Part shown: piece after piece, positions 11,601 through 41,732 of the stretch
Layout of the letters: the number at the start of each line of letters is the position of its first letter
Numbering within the stretch: the first letter of the stretch is position 1
Source: Scenedesmus sp. ARA3
Lineage: Eukaryota; Chlorophyta; Chlorophyceae; Sphaeropleales; Scenedesmaceae
Reading direction: 5' to 3'
Assembly (NCBI GenBank): GCA_004335835.1
Contig: RWJK01001954.1
Span: 21,981-85,980, forward strand
DNA length: 64,000 nucleotides
Translations under genes and position numbers: made by a program
Notes under the pieces: generated by a model
What the model was told of the DNA's origin: nothing
What the model saw: the letters and a program-made list of their open reading frames with translations, nothing else
Databases searched by the model: none

Positions 11601-14600
11601 CTGACGCCTGCGCCTGCTGCTGCTGCATCAGCTGCTGCCATCAGGCGCACCAGGCGCGGCAATACTGACAGGCACGCAGGAAGCAGCTGCAGCAACAATG
11701 TAACAAAGGAGCCGGGGCAGAGCCATGCAGAAATCAAGTCAGCGAGGAAGGCAAGTAGGTGCGCGCACTCAAGTTCGAGTAGCTGCAAGAACACCACACA
11801 GTCGGCGAGCGGTGCAGCCATGACATGACCAAGCATGATGCTTGTCACACCTGCGCCTTAGATAAGCCACTGCAAACCGCTGCCTGCATGATTCTTTTGT
11901 GTGTGCTCAAGTGACTCAGCCGTGCCTCAGCCATGAGGCGGGACGCGCGCACGCTATTATCGTTAGTATTGTCAACCACATCACTCGCACTCAAGCGCTG
12001 CTGCTGATGAAGTGAGCCGCGCTCACCTGGCGTGCAGTCTCCTGCTGTGCCGCTCTGCTCAAGTGGCAGATGCACGCAGCACACTGGAAGCGAAGCCGGC
12101 TGTCATACTCCCGCATCAGCTGCAGCAGCCGCTGCACAACTTCCGGCAGCACCTGCTGCTGCTGCTGCTCCGGCCCTGCTAGTGGCACTGACGGCTGCGC
12201 CTGTGCTGCTGCTGCTGCTGCCTGTTTGAGCTGCTGAGAGGTTGTTGGCTGCTGCTGTGTGGTGGCTGAAGTGTGCTGCAGCAGCTGTCGGCATGCCTCC
12301 TGGCTGTGCTGCGTGAGGGCTGCCAGGCACTCCACAGCAGACTCCTGCAAGAGCAAATGCACAAGATTGGTTGCGTATCGTGTGAAATGGTGCAAAAGGG
12401 ACCTGCCCTGTTGCCAGGCGGGCTGGCGCATGCAGCCGCAGCTCCTTGAATTGTTCCCTACACTAGCACAGCAGGCGCTGCGGGGGAAACCCACGCGCAC
12501 ACTTCATCTGCCTCAAGCTCGGCGGCTGCTGGCTTTAAGCAACTAGCCCACTGTCGCTGCATCAGCATGACCTGGCCCTCACCTGGCAGCTCCAGCTGCC
12601 AAGCAAGCATACACAAAATGCACAAAGGGAGACTCGCAATCTTGAGCGGAACCTGCCCTGTTGCCAGCCAGGCTGGCGCATGCACCGCAGCTCCCTGAAT
12701 TGTTCCCTACACCAGCACAGCAGGCGCTGCGGGGGAAACACACACGCGCACTTCATCTGCCTCAAGCTCAGCGGCTGCTGGGTTGAAACACCTAGACCAT
12801 TGTCGCTGCATCAGCATGACCTGGCCCTCACCTGGCAGCTCCTGCGCTGGGAGGACAGCAGCTGCACCAGTGCAGGCACAGCGCCCGCAGCCGCTACGCT
12901 GCTGGCCTGCAAACACCCCGACAAGACAGTAACGTGCATTAAATCGACAGATCAATCAGTAGAAGTTGCGCAATGCATGACGCTGCTGGGCCGATTGGAA
13001 GCAGCTGCTGAGATGGAAAGCATTCACAGAGGCCCTACAAGTGGTTGGGCATTTGTTTGTTTGCACAACGCATGTGCGGAAGTGGAGACACTCTGCGACA
13101 CCTGCCGTGTGTTTACACGAGCAGTTCCTGCAGGAGCATCGTGCACACACCTGTGACGCGCTGGTGCAGCAGTGTCCCAGCACATTGGCAGCAACCTCTG
13201 CCACACATGCCGCATTTTGCACTTGAGTACAGGCAGTGGCAACTCACCTGCGACGCGCTGGTGCAGCAGTGCCCCAGCACATTGGCAGCTGCCTCCGCCA
13301 CGCTGTCATGCTGCGGCTGCTGCAGCAGCACCACTAGCCGCAGCAGCACCGGCTGCTGCAGCAGGGCATCCCTGGGTGCTAGGGGAGACTGCAACAGCAG
13401 GTAAACCAACACAGCAGCAAGAAACATGCAGTGTTGGCTGGGCGTTGCGGTGCCTTGCTGTGCCGACACCCACAGGCTTCTCAACACCACGCCATTCATG
13501 CGTGTTGATGTGATGTTATCAACAGCACCAAAACCTCTGCGGCGGGCGGCTCACAAAGCATCAGAGGGTGGCACCGCCTTTCTTGGGTTCAGCTCAGTAT
13601 CATGCAGCAGCGGTCGCCGCTCGAACGCCGCGGCACCTGCCTCATCCTGCAAGCATTCCTGCACGCATTCTCAGACGCGTTCCTGCAAAAACACTCCTGC
13701 AAGCGCTCTTCTCTTCCTGCAAGCATGCCAGCCACTCCTACAAGCCCACCTGGTACAGAAGCTTCAGTGAGCGTGCTGCTGCTGCCACCACGCGCTCGTT
13801 GCTGCTGCACAGCACGCCGACAATCCCTGCCACGCCATTGCATGCCACGATTGCGCGCACGCCATCGTCTACGCCATATGCCAGGCTCCCTAGGGCTGTG
13901 GGTTGTTGACAGTGAGGTTGCAGTTGTGGTGCGGTGTGTGCAGTGGCAGGCAGGGAGCAATCAGTTGGTTGCATGCACATGCGCATGTATGCGTACCAAC
14001 GCAATCACGAGCAGCAGGCCATGTTGTTGAAGCTGGGCATGTATGCCAGGCTTCCAAGGGCTGTGGTTGATGGTGTGATGGGTGCGGTGGCAGGCAGAAT
14101 GCGGGTGGTTGTTTGCATGTGCATGCTTGTATGCGCAGTTGTGCAGGTGACCAGCAGGCCATGTTGTTAGAAGATAGGCAGATTGCTGCAGGCAAGTGCG
14201 TGCATGCATGCATGCATGCATGCATGCGTGCGTCATGCATGAATGCCAAAGTGTGTAGGGTTGTACCATGAAGAGGTTCAACAAGCGCAGAGCGAGTTAT
14301 GCGGCTGCTCCTGTTGCATGCGATGAGATCAAACAGAAGCAGGCATGCTGGGGGCTGTCAGCAGTGCAACTGCCACCTGCTAGCCCAAGCCTGGGTCCAG
14401 GGTGCACACCCATCAGCAACTCTGCAATTGACCGTGTTGAATGTAACATACCTGCTACTGCTTGCACCAACAGGTCAGCATCGCTGCTAGATGTGAGCAG
14501 CTCAAGAAGCGCAGGGACCAGGCCAGTGAACTGCTGCTTCTTGAAGCGGTTGCCAATCACTGTGTTCTTCAGCTCCCGCACAGCTTGCAATCTAGTGCTA

Positions 14601-14674
14601 CTGTCTGAAGACTTAAGGCCTTCCTCCAGCTGCTGGCAAGACGGCCCGTTGCCATTCCTTGCAACCATGGCCAT
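8679..14674 (-). CDS. ARMC8: ARMC8, armadillo-repeat subunit of the GID/CTLH E3 ligase
   Basis: Nine exons, in 5'-3' order: 14674-14452, 13895-13750, 13388-13248, 12906-12832, 12344-12027, 11782-11460, 11143-10648, 10242-9928, 9401-8679. They total 2,760 nt, exactly 919 codons plus TAA. The start is ATG at 14674, giving MAMVARNGNG. The N-terminus has LKSSDSSTRLQAVRELKNTVIGN, which lines up with the 'D..K.L.G....KNAVIGN' opening of animal ARMC8. The C-terminus has LYAVANLCSSNEVQKEAV, then EVRLAAVWCVINMLW, then LCERLQTALEQL, again in ARMC8 order. The middle is armadillo/HEAT helices interrupted by poly-Ala and poly-Gln (exons 5, 7, 9), so the protein is longer than the usual 650-700 residues. 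ARMC8 (yeast Gid5/Vid28) is the scaffold joining substrate receptors to the RING core of the CTLH complex. Several exon 3' ends are duplicated into the following introns. It is divergent from the SWR1 gene, with a 1.1-kb gap. Confidence 0.85.
9714..10057 (-). repeat. Duplicated 3' end of ARMC8 exon 8
   Basis: About 125 bp encoding M-S-W-Q-G-F-R-x-LLVGDHDVRVQEQ and the rest of the exon end (real copy 9928-10057) recur at 9714-9838, in the intron 3' of the exon; period 214 bp. A few coding differences (G/A), otherwise nearly identical. Confidence 0.9.
10508..10730 (-). repeat. Duplicated 3' end of ARMC8 exon 7
   Basis: The junction with donor GTGGGTTG and about 80 bp of exon (real from 10648) repeats at 10508-10588 in the next intron; period 140 bp. 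Confidence 0.9.
11378..11459. repeat. Short tandem duplication in ARMC8 intron 6
   Basis: CTGGCACCATCTT, ATTCAGAGCCATT and neighbours occur twice, about 45 bp apart, immediately beside the exon 6 donor. Confidence 0.8.
12400..12843 (-). repeat. About 250-bp duplication at the ARMC8 exon 4 donor
   Basis: Two adjacent copies (about 12400-12592 and 12650-12843) share the donor region CCCTCACCTGGCAGCTCC and about 190 bp of intron; period near 250 bp. Confidence 0.85.
13151..13310 (-). repeat. Duplicated 3' end of ARMC8 exon 3
   Basis: The exon end encoding A-x-x-N-V-L-G-H-C-C-T-S-A-S-Q (real from 13248) recurs at 13151-13213, period 97 bp. Confidence 0.88.
13864..14110 (-). repeat. Degenerate duplicate of the ARMC8 exon 2 acceptor region
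   Basis: ATGCCAGGCTCCCTAGGGCT at 13878 and its upstream intron recur, degenerate, at about 14043-14100. Confidence 0.65.
14202..14230. repeat. (GCAT)n simple repeat
   Basis: Uninterrupted GCAT units in ARMC8 intron 1. Confidence 0.9.
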
Positions 14675-15813
14675 GTGCTGCTGGTCTCGCAACCGTCGTC
14701 AGCTACTCAGAGTCAAGCCAGCATCCAGGCTGCCACCAGGTGCGCTGAAATGATGAGATCAAAAACCTTGTGGCCTACCGAGATGGTGATCGGCGTGCTG
14801 TAGGCATCAGGTGCAAACACCTAGGCCCCAGCATAACTTTCATTCATTTTGCTGCCCTAAGGAGGGATTGCATGCTGTGCTAGCTGGCATTCAAGAATTT
14901 GGTGCATGCTTGATAGTTTGCGCGCTTGCATCGACAGCCACCGGCCGTTGAGGAACAGTGCTGAGCCTGTGAAAGGTGTGCCACCAAAGCACTGTCCGTA
15001 CGCACTGTGCTGGACTTGAGGCGCCCTGTATGCCCCTCCATCGTTTTTTACTTACCGTAATAGAATTTCTGGAATTTCAGGAGGCTGAGCTGCAGCCTTG
15101 TTGGTTATCTCGGCCAGCGAGAGCAGCAGCCCCTTCTAAACGCGTCTGAGCACATTTGATCACTCATAGGCATGGCAGCTGGCTGAGCTCGCCCTGGGTA
15201 GTTTCGCCTTGAGGTGAGTTCGGGCTACCGTGGCTTCGTCGGTGGCATGTGGGACGATGAAATGGTGTTGGTTGATGATTTAAAGCGCATGTGGGTGCGG
15301 CAGCGCAGCAAGGCGTCCTGCAGTCGGCACCGGCCCTCAGCAGTAACCATGGCACAGGCCTGTGCTGTGCCTGCTGTCGAGGGCTCCTTGCAGTCCTTTA
15401 GCTGCTCTTCCTGTCAATTCACGCTTCATAGAATCACCCTGCAGCCTTCTATGCTGTCCACAGCTCACATGAAACAAGTAGTGTTTGTTGAGTGGATCCG
15501 TCCTGCTCAGCATGCGCTGCGCTTGCATGGCGGTTGCGCATGATCTTGCCGCAGCGAGCACGCACCTGTGCCCTAGTCCGCTACAAGCAGCTGTTACATA
15601 TGCTGCCGCGTATGCTGACACCGAAATTGGTCCTTCGTGCTACATCCCGGCAGTACAGCTTGTCCCGCATGTCATTATCTTGCATGTCCCTCTGCACCTC
15701 TCAGTTTCCCCAAGCCATCATGCATGCTTACTGCTGTTTCATGCATGCTCCTGTCGACCTTGCATTACTGCAAAAACGATCCTGCAGGCTTACATCCAGC
15801 AGCAGCAGCAGCC
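14675..15813. promoter_or_regulatory. Divergent promoter region, ARMC8 (-) / SWR1 (+)
   Basis: 1.1 kb between the two start codons with no supported ORF. CTGCAGG before a run of CAG just upstream of 15814 could be the acceptor of a 5'UTR intron. I see no clear TATA box. Confidence 0.55.
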
Positions 15814-35311
<19,498 letters not shown>

Positions 35312-36127
35312 CGTTGAGTGTTGGGTTGCTTTGTGTGTGCGCAGTGGATTGTGAACATGCTTGCATGGCATGGCCGCTTGCGTGCTCATGTGGGATGTGT
35401 ATGCAGTTAATGCTTTGTTCAAGCATTGACATGCCATTTCTGTCATGTGCGTGGCAAGAGGTGATGTTGGTCTGCTGCAGGTGACTGCTCTTGTCTGTAC
35501 ACCTTTGGTACAGTTTAAACAATTGCAGGCAAGACAAATTGCAGTAGCACAATGCAGCATATTGCGTCACTCACATGTTTACAAGTGGTACAGCAGCTGC
35601 CCACTGCTGTTGCATGCCAGTGGCGGGGCCCAAGCTGCTCTGTAACTTTGCAGATATGGTCACGCTGTATATGGCGGAGTCTGATGCCAGATAGCCTTGC
35701 TGGTGACTGCCGTGGTTGATTGCAAATGCTTGGTGATGACAAGGCTATGTCTGCCCTGGCCGGCCGGGCCCCTAGTTACGACCTGGGCAGCAGCGACCCG
35801 GCAATGTGGGGATTTCGAAATATAGGCTTGAGAAGCTGCTGGCTGTCACCGTCGAAGAGACAAAACAAGCTAGCCGGCTTGTGCTAATTCCCGCCCAGCT
35901 TCGCGGGGTGACTTCCAACCACCAGGTAGCTGGAGCGCGGGTTCAACCACCAGTCGGCTGTGACAAACCTGCCAAACCGGGTATATCAGCCTGAGACAAG
36001 GGGCTAGATAGTCACCAGTTTAGTTGCCCTCCTGCGACAGCGGCTGCGAAGAAACTTGCTGGTTCCTTCCCGCCATCTCCACAATCATCACCAAAGCAAG
36101 CTGTCGCCAAACAAAGCCATCATCAGG
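35312..36127. other. Intergenic: SWR1 3' flank and promoter of the first secreted-protein gene
   Basis: TGTAA at 35641 is a candidate SWR1 poly(A) signal. A motif shared with the paralogue's promoter lies at 35881. No ORF is supported. Confidence 0.6.
35881..35895 (+). promoter_or_regulatory. Candidate promoter element, paralogue 1
   Basis: GTGCTAATTCCCGCC starts 247 bp before the ATG. The paralogue has GTGCTAATCCCCC 248 bp before its ATG, with further alignable sequence between motif and gene. Confidence 0.5.
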
Positions 36128-37385
36128 ATGGATTCCAGCGCGATGATTGCCGCCCTTCTCTGCTTGGCGCTCTGCACAGGTGAGTTGCAATTGGTCTTGT
36201 AAACATGCAGGCACCCGAGCTGCAAGCTTAAGCTTTCTCGCTCGCAGCCCAAAGCGCGCATTTCAGTGTGATGGATCTAAACAAACAAAAGCGATAATTA
36301 GGTCATGTTCGTTTGCTTCTGTAAGCAGCCTGCCGTAGCAGCATAATTGGGCATGAGTTCACAGTAGCAGGCAGCTGCCTCACCCCATCCTATCTCTCAT
36401 CACAGACCAGCACCTTCGACACACCCTCAAACACATCGCCTAACTATTTCCGCTTCGCCTGTTCTCTGTCTGCTTGCAGGCAGCCTCGCCTCTACTGCTG
36501 ATGTCAGCCTGCCTGCCATCCCACTGGATGAGGAGCCAGGCGTCATGCGCAGGCTGCAGGGGGCGCTGCTGGATGGCCATGACATCAACTTCTTGAAAAA
36601 GACTGCCAAAGCAGCTGATGCAGTGAAGGATGCAATTGGCACAAAGGTGAGCAGTGGAACAGGCCATCAGCCAGCAGCAGGGCAGCAACGTTTGCACAGT
36701 ACTCTGCTGCCTGCTTGCTGCCTGCCTGCCAGCATATCCAGCAATGCCACAGCTGGCTTGTAGCAGCTGGTTGCATGGTGTGTACGGCAGCAACAATTGC
36801 AAAAACCCATCCCCAGCATTGAACCTCAGAACCTTGGACCAGCCACTGACGATCCCCCTGCTACTGCTGCTGCTGCTGCTGCCACCCTTCCTGCTGTTGC
36901 TCCTGCAGGTCCAGGGCGTGCAGCACTTTGCCACCCATGTTGGCAAGGAAGCAGCAGAGGAGGTAAAGGACGTCGTCAAGGCAGACACCAAGGTGCTCAG
37001 CAAGGCCGCAAAAGCAACACACAGTACCCTGAAATCCAGTGGCGAAGCCATCCGTGCAACCGGCGCTGCAATCGGCGCTGGAGCTGCCCACCTTGCCACT
37101 GCACCATTCGGCGGCCTCTTCTCCCACGCTGCACACAAGACTACCGAGCATGCCAAGAAAGAGACCAAGCAGGCGGTTAAGAAGGCAGTGAAAGGCGTGA
37201 AGAAGGTGAAGCGCGCAGTTGCAAAGGCAGCAGATGAGAAGGCAGATGCGCTGCACGATACTGCCAAGGCAGCTGCGCATGCTGTGAAGCGCGCCAGCAT
37301 CAAGAATGACATTGCCAAGAGGCTGGCAGCAATGAAGGTCAAGAAGGCTGTGGGTGCAGGCGTCAAGGCTGTGCTGAAGCCTTAG
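36128..37385 (+). CDS. Secreted Ala/Lys-rich helical protein, paralogue 1
   Basis: Exons 36128-36179, 36480-36646 and 36909-37385 give 231 residues. Exon 1 is a signal peptide (MDSSAMIAALLCLALCTG), followed by RRLQG, a likely pro-region or processing site. The rest is dominated by Ala, Lys, Asp and Val with heptad-like spacing (EEVKDVVKADTKVLSKAAKA, KKAVKGVKKVKRAVAKAADE), predicted amphipathic helix, and ends VLKP. The composition recalls LEA or apolipoprotein-like proteins, but I do not recognise a family. It has the same intron positions and phases as the gene at 39496, and the third exons are both 477 bp. A secretory or lumenal role is inferred; the function is unknown. Confidence 0.85.
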
Positions 37386-37568
37386 ATATTTTGCTGGAGA
37401 TGTTTTTGTCTTTATAAAAGGCTCCAGGGTCACCTGGTGTGATTGTGGTGAGTGTGCGACAAGATTCTTGCACATGCAGCACGGCTGAGTGTACAGCAGT
37501 GTAGAGCGCAATTTGTCGCCCTGTTTGGGGTTGTTTTTGTATATTGGAGTTGACAGGATTTGTGGGAA

Positions 37569-37665
37569 AGCAGCAGCAGTGCTGCCGTTTCCAACCAGCT
37601 GCAAAGCTGGGTGATCTGAAGCAAGCAGCAGCAATGCTGCCATCATGAACCAGCTGCAAAGCTGG
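37569..37665 (+). repeat. 3'-flank element of paralogue 1, two tandem copies
   Basis: AGCAGCAGCARTGCTGCC followed by ACCAGCTGCAAAGCTGG occurs at 37569-37611 and 37624-37665. A third copy follows the other paralogue at 40933-40979. The first copy in each case begins 181-184 nt after the stop codon. GCAGCA/TGCTGC can pair as a small stem. Confidence 0.75.
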
Positions 37666-37974
37666 TAGCAATGTGCATTGGAGCAATCGTAAGTGCTCCT
37701 GCGAATGGAGCAACTCACAAGCGATCAAGCTTCCGCATGGTATCTTGTAAGTAACTGGACACACATACACAGGAACATGCTTGGTGGTTGATTGGCGCAA
37801 GTGCTCGCTGTTCTGAGCGCTTGCACTGTCAAATATCGCAGGCCTGGATAGCGCCTGTGCATTCACCCATTACCTTGTAAGCATATTTACCCAATACCTT
37901 GTAACTAGCCTCTCAGAAACAATGGTGTAACTGCAGTACAGTAACATGGTGCCTGCAACAGCAGGGCCGCTGCT

Positions 37975-38660
37975 GTCACAGCTGCTCCGCCAAAGCTGCT
38001 TTTTGCACTGCCCTTTTTGACGGTTCGTCTTATGAATAAACATGCCAACATTGTTTGAACAATGTTCAAGCAAGCCCAGCTGTATCGCAACAGCCGCAAT
38101 GTTCTGTGGGCATGGTGATGCGCTGCTCCACATGCACGGCGAGCAGCCCAGTGAGGAAACATGCACAGCTCAAAGCTGCTTCCCCCACTGCCCCGCTTGA
38201 CAAAGCATCTTATTAATGAACTGGCCAACAACATAAGACTATTGTCCAAGACAGCGCAGCTGTATCGGCGCAACAGCCGCTGCGTTCTGCGGGCATGCTG
38301 ATGCGCTGCTCCATATGCACAGCGAGCAGCCCCATGGGGAAAGCTGCCGACCTCAAAGTTGCTTCCTCACTGGCCTGCCTGACAAACACTCTTATGAACT
38401 AACCTCCCAACAGCAAGCAAACAGATTACAAGCCAGCGCAGCTGTATCAGCGCAACAGCCGCTACGTTCTGCGGGCATGCTGATGCGCTGCTCTATATGC
38501 ACGGCGAGCAGCCCCATGGGGAAAGCTGCAGACCTCAAAGTTGCTTCCTCACTGGCCTGCCTGACAAACATCTTGAAAATGAACTGGTCACCAGTGATGG
38601 TATCATGTTCAAGCCAGCCCAGCTGTATCGTTGCTACAGCCGCTACGTTTGTTGTGTCTA
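37975..38660. repeat. 180-bp tandem repeat, four units
   Basis: Units carry CAGCTGTATCG near 38080, 38259, 38440 and 38620, each followed by CAACAGCCGC or a variant. Units 2 and 3 are the most alike and units 1 and 4 are more diverged. It is a short satellite between the two paralogues. Confidence 0.88.
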
Positions 38661-38815
38661 GGGGGCCTGCACGCTTTACATTGGACATGCAAAAAATGTG
38701 TCCCTTCTGACTGGGCCTTGTTACATGGTTGAACCCTCTCAGATGAGTTTATGAATCACACACCAGGGTGTCTGTCAGTTATCTTGATGTGTTGTTCTTC
38801 GATGTTTCCTCCCCC

Positions 38816-38855
38816 TATGAGCCTCTCGTTGGCTCCTGACTGGGGTTCCCACTCC
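38816..38855. repeat. Dispersed 40-bp repeat, copy 2
   Basis: Same orientation and about 93% identical to 5464-5503. It is followed by TGTAATG repeats not shared with copy 1. Confidence 0.8.
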
Positions 38856-39247
38856 TCGTTGAGTGGAGCATGTAATGTACTGTAATGTAATGTTTGGCTC
38901 TTTTTGGCTCCTCACGGACAGCACAGCATGCAGCACCACCTGCAGGTGCCACAAGCAGGTGATCACTGTGACAGTTTTCCTTCCAGCAGCAGCACCACAG
39001 CATCCAAGGGTTCTAGCCTGCACAATAAATAACAAATGCTCGCTCGTACGTTTTGTTTGAGGAAAGATGCAGCGGCAGGAGCCGCAGCAGCGACGGTTGC
39101 AGGGAAAATGTGCAGGGTTATGCAGGTTGAGCCGGCCATCACACCTGGATCCAGAGATGGACAGGCAGCCATGAAAGTACAAATACATCCAACAACATAC
39201 AATTATTTAGTTCTAGGTGCTGCGTGATTGACCATTTCTTCTGAGCC

Positions 39248-39290
39248 GTGCTAATCCCCCGGCAGCTCCCGGTGAGCTAATCCCCGCCGC
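39248..39290 (+). promoter_or_regulatory. Candidate promoter element, paralogue 2
   Basis: GTGCTAATCCCCC at 39248, 248 bp before the ATG, plus a second GAGCTAATCCCCGCC at about 39274. It matches the element at 35881 before paralogue 1. Confidence 0.5.
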
Positions 39291-39495
39291 GGTGGAGCTT
39301 CGCTGATAGTCTGCAGGCAGCTGCAAAGAAGGTTCAGGCTAAGTCTCATCCGAGAAAGCTTGGCTACATAAGCGCTGAAAGCCTGCCATAGCAACACCAC
39401 AAGCTACTCTCAAGCTTGCGCGCGCTTTCAACAAGTCTGTTTGCTTTCGACCTCCAAACCTCCACCCTTATACGCAAATTAGCAAAGCAAACAGA

Positions 39496-40752
39496 ATGAA
39501 GGCATCCTACATGGTTGCGGCTCTCCTCTGCCTGGCTCTGTGCACAGGTAAGCATGGTTCGGCTTCTCAGGATTGCAGGCCTGAAACTCCCGTGTGCTGC
39601 GGCAACAGCGAGATAGCAGCTGGAATTTGCCGACAGCATGCAATTGTCGCTTTCCATTCGACCTGATGCCTCGACAGCGCTGCCACAGTGTCGCATGGCT
39701 CTCAACTGACTTGTCGGTGCTGCTGCTGCTTCTGCTGCTCTGCTTGCGCAAAACAGGTGCCATTGCCTCTTCCCTGCAAGACACTGCCCTACCCTCCCTA
39801 GAGGTCCAGCCAGGCAGCCTGCGCCAGCTGCAGGGAGATGACTTAGATGATGTGCTGGAGCATATGGCTGACAAGTCATCAGATGCAGTAGATGCAATCA
39901 AGTACATGGCCACAGCCAAGGTGAGCAAATCTATCTAAGCCTCAGCAGCAGCTGGCCTGCAACACAGCTGTCACATCCCATACATCCGTATGCAGCTGCT
40001 GTCAAGAGTGCATGCAGGAACAGACAGCAGGAAGCAGCAGTAGTAGGATGGCAATGAGTTCTTGCAATAGAGCTCTCAGGCCCAGGCCTGTCCTTGTCCT
40101 TCTCTAATTTACGCACGGAAGAGCATAGGCTCAAGCAGGCTTGCCTGCCTCCGAAGCGTAGGACTTGTAACTTGTAACAGGAAGCAGCTGCACGGCTTGT
40201 TGAGTTCAGCAAAGCTCCTCTTTCTTCTTCCTTTAAGCTGCTGACCCTCTCCTCTTGCTGCTGGTGTTCCTGCAGCTGGAAGGCGTCCAAACCTTTGCCT
40301 CTGATAGCGCCGAAGCAGCAGCCAGAGCCGCCAAGCGCATCCAAAAGGCAGATGCTAGGCTAGCCGGTGTCATATCCACCACCTCAAAGAACACTGCAAA
40401 GGCCACCAGCGCCGCCCTTGCTGCCACCACCACTGACGCTGCTGTGCGCATGTGGGACGCTGCCACCCCCCACAAGGGCCCCATTAAGGAGATGGCTGCT
40501 GGTGTTGCCAAGTTTGCGCTGGGCGTGAATGCCAAGATCAAGACAAAGGAGGCTGAGAGGACTGCTGCATGGGGTGCTAAGCGCGTGAAGCGTGCTGCTG
40601 CCAAGAATGCAGATAGCCATGCTGATGCGTTGAGGGATGCTGCTGAGGATGCTGCACATGCTGCAAAGAAGGCTGCGCTGAGGGATGCGATTGCCAAGCA
40701 GCGTGCAGCCATGGCAGTGTCTGATGTGGCCAAGTCAGTGCTGAAACCTTAG
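39496..40752 (+). CDS. Secreted Ala/Lys-rich helical protein, paralogue 2
   Basis: Exons 39496-39547, 39757-39920 and 40276-40752 give 230 residues. The signal peptide MKASYMVAALLCLALCTG shares AALLCLALCTG with paralogue 1 and is followed by RQLQG. The helical body again ends VLKP and keeps KRVKRAAAKNADSHADALRD against KKVKRAVAKAADEKADALHD. First exons (52 bp) and third exons (477 bp) are the same length in both genes, and intron phases match, so these are tandem duplicates. The middle of exon 3 has diverged strongly (ATTTDAAVRMWDAA here, AIGAGAAHLATAPF there). No known family is recognised. Confidence 0.85.
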
Positions 40753-41394
40753 GGGTGGTGCTTATTGGGGTGGTCAATCATGAGTGTGGTTGAGGGCAAT
40801 AAGCTGTGTTGAGGTTCGTGACATCCAAAGCAGCATGAGTGTTCAGGTGCCAGCATCAGAACAGTACCCTGTGTACAATTGCAGTCTTGTTCGATCTGCT
40901 ATGCAGGCGTTGCCTGCAGGACTTGGCAGGCCAGCAGCAGCAATGCTGTCTCCTCGTATTGAACAAGCTGCAAAGTTGGGGCTTGTGTTGCACTGAGAGC
41001 ATCCCCTCCTGAGCAAGGAGGGCTTACAACATCAATCAAACCAAAACACGTTCCACAAAGGGCAGGAATTGTCTGGAGTGTGAGCCTGGAAATGTCAGGC
41101 GGGGGTTTTGAGCAGTAGACTTGTACTGGCTAGGGTTTTGCCAGGTTGTGGAGCTCAATCATCCAGTGTAAAATGATTAAATTGGCGCTCATTTCCTTTA
41201 ATGTTGAGTGGTGGCAACCTGCTCGCTCTTTCGACAGATCGTATTTTTGCTGAACGAATCGAGAATTGCCTGCATCAGCACATGGACACACCGCAACAGC
41301 CCAACTCCAACAATCGTGCAGTTGGCTGCAAGTTCAACATTGAGTGTTAGGTTGTCAGGTAATGCTCAGTGCATTTCTTTAAGCAAGTGCTGGC

Positions 41395-41448
<54 letters not shown>

Positions 41449-41732
41449 ACGCATGGGCAGCCTTTCCTGATACAAGTTTGTTGTAGCTCAAAACCTGTGC
41501 GACGCCAGGGAAACTTGCAACGCTTGCAACGCTTGCAACGCGTATCAAGTGCTGTTCTGCTGCTTGCAGGACCCACCAACCAGCGCCAACCAGCTGGCAG
41601 CTGCAGCACACCACAGGCGTGTATTGCCCCTGCCCCATCAACTGGCAACACCAACATCACCTTCACTAAATCCTGCAGCAGCCCTTCTAGACGCGAGCTG
41701 CCGGTAGCATCCTGCAAGCCACAAACTTCACA
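40753..41732. other. Intergenic
   Basis: Contains the 3' element copy at 40933-40979, a (CTG)n tract at 41396-41446, and a triplicated GCAACGCTT near 41515-41540. No gene is seen. Confidence 0.7.
41396..41446. repeat. (CTG)n microsatellite
   Basis: About 17 uninterrupted CTG units. Confidence 0.95.

Larger units (their letters stand above)
37386..39495. other. Intergenic between the paralogues, repeat-rich
   Basis: Holds the 3' element copies (37569-37665), TGTAA at 37746, a four-unit 180-bp tandem repeat (about 37975-38660), a dispersed 40-bp repeat (38816-38855) and the second paralogue's promoter. No ORF here has coding character. Confidence 0.7.

Noticed and set aside
14675..15813. Plus-strand ORF 15214-15543 as a gene
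   Set aside because: No domain; it lies in the divergent promoter region and is not linked in phase to SWR1.
37975..38660. Overlapping ORFs across the 180-bp repeat
   Set aside because: Open frames on both strands follow the repeat period, with no codon bias, splice pattern or known domain.
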